Positions 56,172 through 64,000 of a stretch of DNA of 64,000 nt are shown piece after piece. Made by a program: the position numbers and the translations under genes. Under the pieces are notes generated by a model, which saw nothing but the letters and a program-made list of their open reading frames with translations, ran no database searches and was not told where the DNA came from. Each line of letters opens with the position of its first letter. The first letter of the stretch is position 1. The stretch covers positions 434,001 to 498,000 of the forward strand of contig JAUKTV010000017.1 in the NCBI GenBank assembly GCA_030549205.1, written 5' to 3'. This DNA is from Apiosordaria backusii. Its lineage: Eukaryota > Ascomycota > Sordariomycetes > Sordariales > Lasiosphaeriaceae.

Positions 56172-57912
56172 CTAGTGCAATCCAGTCTTCGAATCACCCG
56201 CACGCGGCCTAGTCCCCTGACCCTCGACATAGGCAGGAGGAAGGTCCTCATGCTGCTGCTGGGTCGCAGCCGGTGCAAATTCCGAGTATGACGGGGGTGG
56301 CGGGCTAGTGGGGGACGCGAGCCTCGCCTCAGCGGCAGCCTCGGCAGCCTTTGCATTCACGACCGGCGTCGTGGGTCTCGGAGCCGTTGTTGAGCTCGAG
56401 GGCCCTCCAACATCAAGACCCCTCACACCGGCAGTGACACCGGCGACACCAGTTGTGGCTGCTGGAGTGGCAGGCGGGACACCAGTCCCAGGAGCAAAGT
56501 TGGGTGTTACTGGGCTAGTGCCGCTCTGTCCACGCCACCCAGAGGCACCGCTGAGGACATCAAACAGTGTCTTGGCTGCCGCGGGTGGCTCAACCTTGCC
56601 ATCCAGAATTTCTTGCACAGTGACCGGCCGGCCATAAAACTTGGCGTTGGCGGTGTCGCGGGAGAGGATCACAGTACCGCTGATCTGCACGCCTGCATAC
56701 ACGCCATGCGACTTGACATAGCTGTAGACCGGCTTCCCGATAGCCTCACGCAGGGCGCTGGGCTTGCGCCCTTTGGTGGGATCCTCCAGTGGGTCAGTCA
56801 ACTCGCCAGGGGAAAGCGGCGCCGTTTGGAAGTGGGTGTTGTCGGCAGAAAGCGATGGAGACGCGGGCGTGGGAGGGTGTTGTGGCGAGGCTTTCTCCTT
56901 CTCCTTGCCCTTCTGATTCGCCGGAACGCCCCAATCGAGAGAACCGCCAGCACCGAAAGGACCGGCAGTAACCGCGAGATCAGACCCGAGACTCATACGC
57001 GTCTTGGTGAAAAGATCAAGGGCTTCCTTGGTGTTGATGACGACGACGCAGTCGTAAATCTCTGCACCGATAACAAATCCACCTCCAACACCACCCACCT
57101 TGATGCCGCTGGGTGGAGACCAGCTGCCATCAGGTTTGCGGCCGATCAAAATGCCGCTACCACCCGACACTGTTCCCTGGAAACCTGCACGGAAGGCCGT
57201 GAAAATAGCCAGACCCTGTGCTCTCGCAATAACTTTGGAAGGTATGGTGAGAAGTACCTTGGGCTTCTTGGTCTTGGCAGGGTCGGTGGTTTTGGCATCA
57301 GTCGCCGAGGCCCCATGGTTCGTCGGAGCCGGAGCCGGAGCCGGCGCTGGTGCTGGCGTTGAGGCAGGCTGTTGCGCAGCGTCGACGTAGATGCCGTCCT
57401 CTGAAGGGTTTCTGTTAGTCGTCTGTCTGACCGCGCAGCTGTGGGGCGGTACTTACTGCAAAATGCCCTCAAGATCCTGGCGGCTTTCTCGCATTCCTTA
57501 TCCAGAGACTCGGCAATGAAGCCTTCGGCGCCCGTCTTGCGGGCCATTGCATTGACTGCCGGTCCAACATGGGTGGTCAAGCTGTCTGTCGCCTTCTGGT
57601 AGTACTCCTTGAGCGAGAACTTGGACTTCTTCTTCGCTTCGCCATCGTGGTGACCATCGCCAGATGGCGGGAATTGAGGCGGGTGTTCAGATGTTGGCGT
57701 CGCGTTGTAGATATCGTCGTCAACACCACCCGGCGGCGGCGCGAATTGGGGATGCTTCGGGTTGTACCCGGGGATATCGTAGTCTGGAATAGGGGTCTCG
57801 TCTGGGTGCTTGGGAACCTGTGTGGTCTGGATGGGGGAGGGCCAGGCGGTGGGGGCGGGAAAGACTGCTTGTCAGCAGGGTCGAGCGGTGGTTTCTGATC
57901 GGATGAGCTCAT
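56172..57912 (-). CDS. SYLF/Ysc84-domain actin-patch protein with PY motifs; N-terminal frame break
   Basis: Protein of the Ysc84/Lsb3-like SYLF family, binding phosphoinositides and actin at endocytic sites. The main part is well supported: ...KKKSKFSLKEYYQ, GPAVNAMARKTGAEGFIAES, intron 57456..57401 making RAFCKDGIYVDAAQQ, then FTAFRAGFQGTVSGGSGILI, GSWSPPSGIKVGGVGGGFV, AEIYDCVVVINTKEALDLF, SLGSDLAVTAGPFG and YSYVKSHGVYAGVQISG. An Ala/Pro/Gly C-tail carries two PPxY boxes (PPPSY, LPPAY) that fit WW-domain binding. At the 5' end the ATG at 57912 opens a frame (MSSSDQKPPLDPADKQ) that is one base out of register with the downstream frame (QTTQVPKHPDETPIPDYDIP). The break falls in a C-rich stretch at ~57827-57865. 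It could be an assembly error, a real 1-nt deletion or a different first exon. Confidence 0.8.
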
Positions 57913-58397
57913 GATGATGGTGGGTGACTCTTTGTCATGTAACAGTTCTGTATGTGCTTGTGGTGCTCTAGGCTGCAGGTGTCAGTCTGGGCTGGTCGGG
58001 AGATTGGCAGATCGGCGATGTTGACAGGTGAATGTTGGTGGTGGGGGGGTCTATAGCTGGAATGTCCAAGAAGTCCCAAGAAGCGGGGTGATTGCTTTGG
58101 GTGAGCACAACTTTATACTCCAATATTCGGATTCTCAAGATCGTGCCAACCCGCTGCCAAGAGGAGTGGACACGCAGCGTGTGGCTTTGTATCAATATTT
58201 CTAATCTCGTTGCCATTCTGTTTGCATCTATCGTGATCGCACGACAGATGAGAGTGCGGAACTGATGTCATATTGAGGCTGAGCTGTGGCGCTCGTTGCG
58301 ATCACCCTTGCACGCCGCGAATGCGCGTCGACCCAAAATCTCCGATTGGATGTCTTTCAACAATCCACTTAACTACGTACATACTATGTATCTCGGC
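57913..58397. other. Spacer between SYLF and GH93 genes
   Basis: 5' flank of the SYLF gene; no gene seen. A CTGCTGACAAGCAG branch/acceptor-like string lies inside the first SYLF segment at 57865-57878 and could belong to an alternative upstream intron. Confidence 0.5.
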
Positions 58398-59708
58398 CTA
58401 TAACCACTCCAAACTCCCCGGCTCCGCTCCTACCCCTCCCTCTCCAGGCTTTGTCTGATTCTGCCGAGCAATCCACTCGTCAATATCAACCTTGTTCTTC
58501 AGCACTTCAGGCAGGCTCAACACGCTCAAACTCAGCTCATCAGGTCCACCATCAAAAATGGACGCGCCAAGAACCATCAAGTGCTCCGGATACTTGTTGA
58601 ACACGTGCAGCGCTCTGGAGTAGGCACTGGGCTGGCTGCACGGGTGCATTTCCCACTTGTCCGGATCTCCGCCAAACTGATTGGAATACAGCTCGTCCCT
58701 ATCCGCGTCGCTGACGATGATGGTCCCGTTGCCGCCCGGATACGGTGACCAAACTACATAAGGCGATGCGTTTGGCGCGACCTTGCCTTCAATCACAATC
58801 GGGATTCCGGGGGCATCATCGAACTTTGTCGGGTCGGGCGCAAGTCGGTAGTAGACGGGGTAGTTGACGCCATGTGACGAAGAATTGCCAACCGGGAACT
58901 CATGCACCAGAATCCATTGTTTGAGGGGCGGGATGTAAGCAACAACCGTCATGCCTGGCCGGGCCAGATACTCGTCATACGCCACGTCATTTACCACGGG
59001 ACCCCACGTCTTGAGATCAGTCGATCGCTGGTGAGCCAGTTTTTGGCCGTGGAGAGGGTCGCGCTGATCGGAATAGTAGACGATCAATTCGTCGTTGTGA
59101 ACGAGGAGAAACGGCTCCCAGATAGGGTCGGCACCATTAGTCGTGTTGGGTCTCCCACCAGCGGCAACGTTAGAAACAAAGGACCTTGTGAATAGTATTG
59201 TTAGTTGGTGCCAAAGTTGACCACAAAGACAGTCAGACGGAAACACGTACCAGGACCGGGCCTTGTCAGTCGACGCATACAAGTCGATGCGGGTGCCGTT
59301 CGCACTCCAGCTATTTCCTGACGCCAGAATCGTTCCAGCCTCGAAGCCCGCCAAAGGAGCCGTCAGTTCAAGCAATGCGGGCTGAGCAGACATTCCCCAG
59401 CCATTGACCTGATCTGTGATGTTGGACACCCATTTCCAATTGACACCGCCGTCCTTGCTTTCGAACACGGGGAAAGCTGCAGAGGGCGTGAAGAAGTTGG
59501 ATCCAAGGACTGTGCTTGTTACCAAAAGAGCTCCGTCTTCCAGCTCGACATGTCTTGGATACGAAGCCCTGTGACCTTCAGGAGGGTCATAGATGATCCG
59601 TTGACCAAATGTGGTGAATGGGGCTGGGTCTGCGCCTTCGCTTTGAGCCAGCACCGAGGCTGTGAAGGCGCTGACGCTTAACACACAGGAAACAAAATCT
59701 GGAAGCAT
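58398..59708 (-). CDS. Secreted GH93-like exo-arabinanase (six-blade propeller)
   Basis: 414 aa from exons 59708..59251 and 59184..58398. A signal peptide (FVSCVLSVSAFTASVLAQ) is followed by a sialidase-fold propeller with Asp-box-like turns (SKDGGVNWKW, STDKARSW). The blocks ITDQVNGWGMSAQPALLEL, SFVSNVAAGGRPN, DPIWEPFLLVHNDELIVYYS, DQRDPLHGQKLAHQRS, WGPVVNDVAYDEYLARPGMT and SPYVVWSPYPGGNGTIIVS agree with fungal GH93 exo-alpha-1,5-L-arabinanases. The candidate catalytic pair is Glu 176 (WEPF) and Glu 248 (VHEF), 72 residues apart as in the characterised Fusarium enzyme (from memory). Such enzymes release arabinobiose from pectic arabinan. The 66-nt intron (59250..59185) is a multiple of three and has no stop, so retention would insert 22 residues. 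It diverges from the beta-xylosidase. Confidence 0.85.
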   Translation of the reverse strand: MLPDFVSCVLSVSAFTASVLAQSEGADPAPFTTFGQRIIYDPPEGHRASYPRHVELEDGALLVTSTVLGSNFFTPSAAFPVFESKDGGVNWKWVSNITDQVNGWGMSAQPALLELTAPLAGFEAGTILASGNSWSANGTRIDLYASTDKARSWYVFPSDCLCGQLWHQLTILFTRSFVSNVAAGGRPNTTNGADPIWEPFLLVHNDELIVYYSDQRDPLHGQKLAHQRSTDLKTWGPVVNDVAYDEYLARPGMTVVAYIPPLKQWILVHEFPVGNSSSHGVNYPVYYRLAPDPTKFDDAPGIPIVIEGKVAPNASPYVVWSPYPGGNGTIIVSDADRDELYSNQFGGDPDKWEMHPCSQPSAYSRALHVFNKYPEHLMVLGASIFDGGPDELSLSVLSLPEVLKNKVDIDEWIARQNQTKPGEGGVGAEPGSLEWL

Positions 59709-60435
59709 GTCTGCGGGCGACAGAGCTCGACGTTCAGTGGATACCGAACTTTCACTGCCCAGATGATGTTGATGTCTATTTCTTATGCTTGCGTTTACTC
59801 TGCTTCAGCTGATGGGTTCGCCAGCGGATCTTCGGAATTCCCGACCATTCTTCCGGACCTACAAACCCCTCCTGTCGTTGCTACTGTTGATCACAGCACG
59901 TCGAGTCTCAAGCGCGCCACTTGGGTCCTGCGGAGTGAGGTAAAAGCCGGTCAGTCTTGCTTGACGGGCGGGTATCTTGGTAAAGATTGATTACCCCTTT
60001 TTACCCCTTCTCACCCAGTGGCATGTGTAAGCGCGCAATGGCGTCTAAATTAGGCGCACCAACAAAATAGGATTCCTCTCAACGACCCGGGAACCTGGAT
60101 AAAAATCAACACCGTCTTGTTCCCGTCAACACAGGTGGCTAGCGTTGCATCGTTGGCGATACTATCTGCCCCGATATAGACGCGCTCCAATGAAGCACCG
60201 GCGCTTGAAACCCGGCGGTCCCCAACGCACCGGGACAGGAGCCCGGTCGACGGCACTACAAAGTAATGAACGGGTATTATAGTGGTTAATATCAGAAGTT
60301 GCCGATCTTCCCACTTCCCAATCCTATGTAGGTGTGGTGTATTCAAGTCCACTGTCACCATGGTGTTTATATTGCGGTATTGATGTTGTCAGTTGCAGTC
60401 CCCATGCAATCCGGCACTTCCATCCTGTTGCTGTC
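59709..60435. promoter_or_regulatory. Bidirectional promoter GH93 / GH3
   Basis: 727 nt between divergent start codons. One CreA-type GCGGAG (59930-59935) is present. I did not find a full XlnR (GGCTAA) or AraR (CGGDTAAW) site, only GGCTAG near 60137. Shared regulation is suggested by layout. Confidence 0.45.
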
Positions 60436-62850
60436 ATGAAGTCGTCCGTCGTCTGGGGCGTAAGCCTCGCGACGACTGTCGCCAGGGCTATCGACCTTCC
60501 GTTTCAGTTTTATCCAAACTGTGTTGATGACCTCCTCTCTTCCAACCAAGTCTGCAACACCACTCTCTCGCCTCCCGAAAGAGCTGCTGCACTCGTTGCT
60601 GCCCTTACCCCGGAAGAGAAACTCCAGAATATCATCAGCAAGTCACTGGGAGCACCCCGCATCGGTCTTCCTGCATACAACTGGTGGAGCGAGGCTCTTC
60701 ACGGTGTAGCCTACGCACCAGGCACTCAGTTTTGGAAGGGGGATGGCACCTTCAACTCCTCCACCTCCTTCCCCATGCCCCTACTCATGGCGGCCAGCTT
60801 CGACGATGAGCTACTTGAGAAGATTGCAGAAGTTATCGGTATCGAAGGGCGAGCTTTTGGCAATGCTGGCTTTTCGGGACTCGACTATTGGACGCCCAAT
60901 GTCAACCCTTTCAAAGATCCGCGTTGGGGCCGAGGATCAGAAACGCCCGGGGAAGATATTTTGTTGGTCAAACGCTATGCGGCAGCGATGATCAAAGGTC
61001 TTGAAGGACCAGTCCCAGAGAAGGAACGAAGAGTGGTAGCAACCTGCAAACATTACGCTGCAAACGACTTTGAAGACTGGAACGGCGCTACCAGACACAA
61101 CTTCAACGCCAAAATCTCGTTGCAGGATATGGCAGAGTATTACTTCATGCCTTTCCAACAGTGTGTTCGGGACTCAAGAGTCGGCTCCATCATGTGTGCT
61201 TACAATGCGGTTAACGGTGTTCCGTCTTGCGCCAGTCCCTATCTATTGCAGACAATTTTGCGAGAGCACTGGAACTGGACAGAGCACAACAACTACATCA
61301 CCAGTGATTGCGAGGCTGTCTTGGATGTCTCTCTCAATCACGGGTATGCAGCCACCAACGCTGAAGGCACGGCCATCTCCTTCGAAGCCGGGATGGACAC
61401 AAGCTGCGAGTACGAGGGCTCCTCCGACATACCAGGGGCATGGTCCCAAGGCCTCCTCAAAGAGTCCACAGTTGACCGCGCTCTTCTGCGTCTTTACGAG
61501 GGCATTATCAGAGCAGGCTACTTCGACGGCAACCGCTCCGTCTACTCCTCCCTCGGCTGGGAAGACGTCAACAAACCCGCCGCACAACAACTCGCCCTCC
61601 AAGCAGCCGTCGACGGCACCGTCCTTCTCAAAAACGACGGCACCCTCCCTTTGTCCCACCTCCTCGGCCGCACCACCACCACCACCAAAAAAATCGCCCT
61701 CATCGGCTTCTGGTCCGACGCCCCAGACAAACTCCGCGGCGGCTACAGCGGCACCGCCGCCTTCCTGCACACCCCAGCCTACGCCGCCCGCCAGCTCAAC
61801 ATCCCCTTCACCACCGCCTCCGGCCCCATCCTCCAGCCCGACCTGGCGTCCAACCAATCCTGGGCCTCTGACGCCCTCGCCGCGGCAAAAGAAGCGGATT
61901 ACATCCTCTACTTTGGTGGCGTGGACACCTCCGCCGCGGGGGAAACCAAAGACAGATATGATCTCAACTGGCCTGGGGCACAACTCTCTCTTATCAAGCT
62001 GTTGTCAGAGCTGAACAAACCGCTGATTGTAATCCAAATGGGCGATCAACTAGACAATACCCCCTTGTTGTCTAACCCCAAAATTAACGCCATTCTCTGG
62101 GCCAACTGGCCTGGTCAGGACGGCGGGACGGCGGTTATGCAATTGGTTACGGGGATCAAGTCGCCGGCGGGCAGGCTGCCGGTGACGCAGTACCCGACGA
62201 ATTTCACCGAGTTGGTTCCGATGACGGATATGGGGCTTCGTCCGGGCGTGGGGAATAGCCACCTGGGGAGAACGTATCGCTGGTATCAGACTCCTGTTCA
62301 ACCTTTTGGGTTTGGGCTGTCATACACGACGTTTTCCGCTTCATTCGATCGCTTCCCCAACAAGATCGACATCGACGACATCCTGGAAAAATGCAACAAC
62401 CCATACCCCGATACCTGCCCCCTACCACCCCTACCAATCACCGTTCACAACACAGGCAACAGAACATCAGACTACGTCGCGCTGGCGTTTGTCTCCGCAC
62501 CGGGAGTCGGGCCAGCGCCCTACCCGATCAAGACTCTGGCGGCGTTTACCAGGCTGAGGGAGGTCAAGGCTGGGGAGCGCAGGCGAGGAAGGTTGGAGTG
62601 GAATCTGGGGAATCTGGCGAGGCATGATGAGCAGGGGAACACGGTGGTGTATCCGGGGGTGTATGAGGTTTTGCTTGATGAGCCGACGAGGGCGAGGGTT
62701 AGGTTTGAGGTGGTTAGGGGTGGGGAGGGTGGGAAGGGGAAAGGGAAGGGTAGGGGGAAAAAGAAGGGGGTAAATGAGGAGAGGGAAAGGGGGGTGGTGC
62801 TGGATCGGTGGCCGGCGCCGCCGAGGGGGAATGAGCCACCGGCGCTTTGA
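60436..62850 (+). CDS. Secreted GH3 beta-xylosidase
   Basis: 804 aa, single exon. A signal peptide (VVWGVSLATTVARA) precedes the mature start IDLPFQFYPNC. Beta-xylosidases of fungal GH3 cut xylose from the non-reducing end of xylo-oligosaccharides; some also cleave arabinosides. Motifs: APRIGLPAYNWWSEALHGVA, TSFPMPLLMAASFD, TPNVNPFKDPRWGRGSETPG, CKHYAANDFEDWNG, MCAYNAVNGVPSCAS, and NYITSDCEAVLD with the nucleophile Asp at about 291. The second domain has TVLLKNDGTLPL and NPKINAILWANWPGQDGG, and the fibronectin-like third domain starts near RWYQTPVQPFGFGLSYTTF. The C-terminus adds an unusual Gly/Lys-rich stretch (GGEGGKGKGKGRGKKKG). The first ATG before the signal peptide is used. The gene is part of a glycosidase pair. 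Confidence 0.93.
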   Translation: MKSSVVWGVSLATTVARAIDLPFQFYPNCVDDLLSSNQVCNTTLSPPERAAALVAALTPEEKLQNIISKSLGAPRIGLPAYNWWSEALHGVAYAPGTQFWKGDGTFNSSTSFPMPLLMAASFDDELLEKIAEVIGIEGRAFGNAGFSGLDYWTPNVNPFKDPRWGRGSETPGEDILLVKRYAAAMIKGLEGPVPEKERRVVATCKHYAANDFEDWNGATRHNFNAKISLQDMAEYYFMPFQQCVRDSRVGSIMCAYNAVNGVPSCASPYLLQTILREHWNWTEHNNYITSDCEAVLDVSLNHGYAATNAEGTAISFEAGMDTSCEYEGSSDIPGAWSQGLLKESTVDRALLRLYEGIIRAGYFDGNRSVYSSLGWEDVNKPAAQQLALQAAVDGTVLLKNDGTLPLSHLLGRTTTTTKKIALIGFWSDAPDKLRGGYSGTAAFLHTPAYAARQLNIPFTTASGPILQPDLASNQSWASDALAAAKEADYILYFGGVDTSAAGETKDRYDLNWPGAQLSLIKLLSELNKPLIVIQMGDQLDNTPLLSNPKINAILWANWPGQDGGTAVMQLVTGIKSPAGRLPVTQYPTNFTELVPMTDMGLRPGVGNSHLGRTYRWYQTPVQPFGFGLSYTTFSASFDRFPNKIDIDDILEKCNNPYPDTCPLPPLPITVHNTGNRTSDYVALAFVSAPGVGPAPYPIKTLAAFTRLREVKAGERRRGRLEWNLGNLARHDEQGNTVVYPGVYEVLLDEPTRARVRFEVVRGGEGGKGKGKGRGKKKGVNEERERGVVLDRWPAPPRGNEPPAL

Positions 62851-63219
62851 AGTTGCGAGGCAGTGGTTTTAGGTTGGAAAGCGTCACGAAGGCCTTGGAA
62901 GAATGGGGTAATCTCTGTGAAATAAGCTGATGGTTTAAGTAAGGCGATGAAAAAGAACGACATATATGATTGTGCTTGCATGGCTGGGGATGTAAAAACC
63001 AATCGAGAGCTGAAATACCAGACCACACTTTTCAAAACCTTTAGGAAAACTTGAAAGCGGCAGTGTTCATAGCAATTCATATTCTTTCTTCTCGATTGCA
63101 ATGTTTACTCAATTTGGAGTCATCACATCAAGACTTTCTCCTGCTACCCCTATTCCCGCCAAGAACCCAACTCAGGGGTCACTCAATAGCCGTAAATCTG
63201 CCGCTATCACACAACTACA
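62851..63219. other. Spacer before tRNA-Phe
   Basis: 3' flank of the GH3 gene and 5' flank of the tRNA. No gene seen. Confidence 0.5.
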
Positions 63220-63309
63220 GCGGGTTTAGCTCAGTTGGGAGAGCGTCAGACTGAAGTCAACTTCAGGAAGTCAATCTGAAGGTCATGTGTTCGATCCACA
63301 TAAACCGCA
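63220..63309 (+). tRNA. tRNA-Phe (GAA) with 17-nt intron
   Basis: Acceptor GCGGGTT pairs with AAACCGC, with one G-A mismatch at the 5:68 position; discriminator A 63309. D arm GCTCAGTTGGGAGAGC, anticodon stem TCAGA/TCTGA, loop CTGAAG with anticodon GAA (63253-63255), T arm ATGTG-TTCGATC-CACAT. The intron 63257-63273 starts one base after the anticodon. A T run follows at ~63321. The sequence is close to my memory of Neurospora tRNA-Phe. Confidence 0.92.
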
Positions 63310-63812
63310 TTCACCATTCCTTTTTTGTCAATTCTCCACATGACGAGACATGGTTTTGGAATGTGTAGTTTTTGATGTAAGCCCTTTTTTCCCCTTGTCT
63401 TCGTGTGACGGGAAAACGGGTCGAGTTGAAGATGGGTAATATAATGGGAAACAGCAGATGTCTTCAGTGCCTCGCGGATAAGGTAGAAGAGAACAATTTG
63501 AGCTTAGGTGGAAGACTCATAATTTGACAGCTTCTTACTTTTAGTTGGGACACAAACACATCACAACGAAAGACGACCCAACTATTTGAAATTATTCTTG
63601 ATTGAAATCGTTATCCATGCCAGGCGCTAATCATGTCATGCCCTCATAACCATTTTGATATCCAATCCGCCTCCATTTATCCCAATGATGATAATAGGTA
63701 CCCAAAGTAAAAAACAGGAAAAATGGTATATGTAATAAACCCAAAAACACCATTATAATGCCACACACCATATTACTCAAAGACTCCTTGGCAGCAGGTC
63801 AGCTACAGGTTT
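63310..63812. other. Spacer downstream of the sugar transporter
   Basis: T run just after the tRNA, then AT-rich 3' flank of the transporter gene. No gene seen. Confidence 0.5.
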
Positions 63813-64000
63813 TTACACCTGGCTCTCCCCATCGCTCCCAGAAGCAGCCATCTTCTCCTCGTGATGTTGCACCGACTTCATCTCGCTCTTCTCACCACCA
63901 GCGTACGTGCTGTGGGGCACCCAGCGAGCACTAGTACGAGGCGTGGTCTCGTTGAGCATCTGGTCGACCTGCTCAAGCGTCAAGCCCTTGGTCTCGGGAA
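63813..64000 (-). CDS. MFS sugar transporter, C-terminal fragment
   Basis: The last 62 codons of a gene that continues beyond the window. The first visible residues, PETKGLTLEQVDQMLNET, are the signature after the final membrane helix of hexose/monosaccharide transporters (PETKGLxLEE). TPRTSARWVPHSTY and a charged cytosolic tail ending GDGESQV-like (SDGESQV) follow. The specificity lies upstream, out of view. Its place 1 kb from the GH3 beta-xylosidase and GH93 genes fits uptake of released pentoses or hexoses. Confidence 0.88.
   Translation of the reverse strand, partial: PETKGLTLEQVDQMLNETTPRTSARWVPHSTYAGGEKSEMKSVQHHEEKMAASGSDGESQV

Noticed and set aside
60937..61983. Long minus- and plus-strand alternative frames inside the GH3 gene
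   Set aside because: All overlap conserved GH3 motifs and have skewed composition (Pro/Ser or Gly/Val runs).
1..64000. CRISPR array, transposon, rRNA or virus-derived gene
   Set aside because: No spaced repeats, terminal repeats with transposase, rRNA sequence or viral motifs were seen; the genome is eukaryotic.

Overview
The window is nuclear DNA of a filamentous ascomycete. Most genes carry one to five short GT-AG introns (about 50-220 nt). The proteins are typically fungal: alpha-1,3-glucan synthase, a Zn2Cys6 regulator, a fungal Na,K-type P-ATPase, VID27, and GH93 and GH3 glycosidases. Two intron-bearing eukaryotic tRNA genes (His-GTG, Phe-GAA) are present. Codon choice, gene content and tRNA-Phe sequence suggest a Sordariomycete, probably Sordariales (inference; species not determined). 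I support 22 protein genes, two of them cut by the window edges, plus one kinase relic and two tRNAs.

Left part (0-20 kb): a 5'-truncated MFS DHA2 exporter; a type IIC P-ATPase; a decayed fructosamine-3-kinase relic; a small TUDOR-domain protein behind two CRE-like sites; a DUF6594 membrane protein; tRNA-His; and then a run of unusual low-complexity genes. These are a 616-aa Ser/Arg-rich protein with an N-terminal Cys pattern, a pseudokinase with a His/Gln-rich tail, a single-pass membrane protein with an Arg-Ser/His tail, a His/Arg-rich soluble protein, and a disordered protein built from five DPRVDSD-type repeats.

Middle part (20-36 kb) is mostly conserved housekeeping: VID27, a prenylcysteine oxidase-like flavoprotein, chaperonin CCT zeta, the ribosome biogenesis factor Tsr4/PDCD2, eIF3k diverging from DNA ligase I, and an aldose 1-epimerase converging on the ligase.

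Right part (36-64 kb) concerns cell surface and carbohydrates: a secreted UVI-1-like protein, a 2321-aa alpha-1,3-glucan synthase, a GT31 Fringe-like glycosyltransferase, a Zn2Cys6 transcription factor, a SYLF/Ysc84 actin-patch protein with an apparent reading-frame break, then a secreted GH93 arabinanase-like enzyme diverging from a GH3 beta-xylosidase, tRNA-Phe, and the C-terminus of a sugar transporter. The last three protein genes fit a small plant-polysaccharide utilisation group. Spacers of about 2 kb flank the glucan synthase, GT31 and regulator genes and hold repeats and palindromes but no convincing gene.

The least explained structures are the consecutive His/Arg-rich genes at 13.9-18.0 kb with the adjoining repeat protein, the DUF6594 protein with an NLR-like N-terminus, and the broken 5' end of the SYLF gene. 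No clear-cut new defence, mobile or RNA system is visible.
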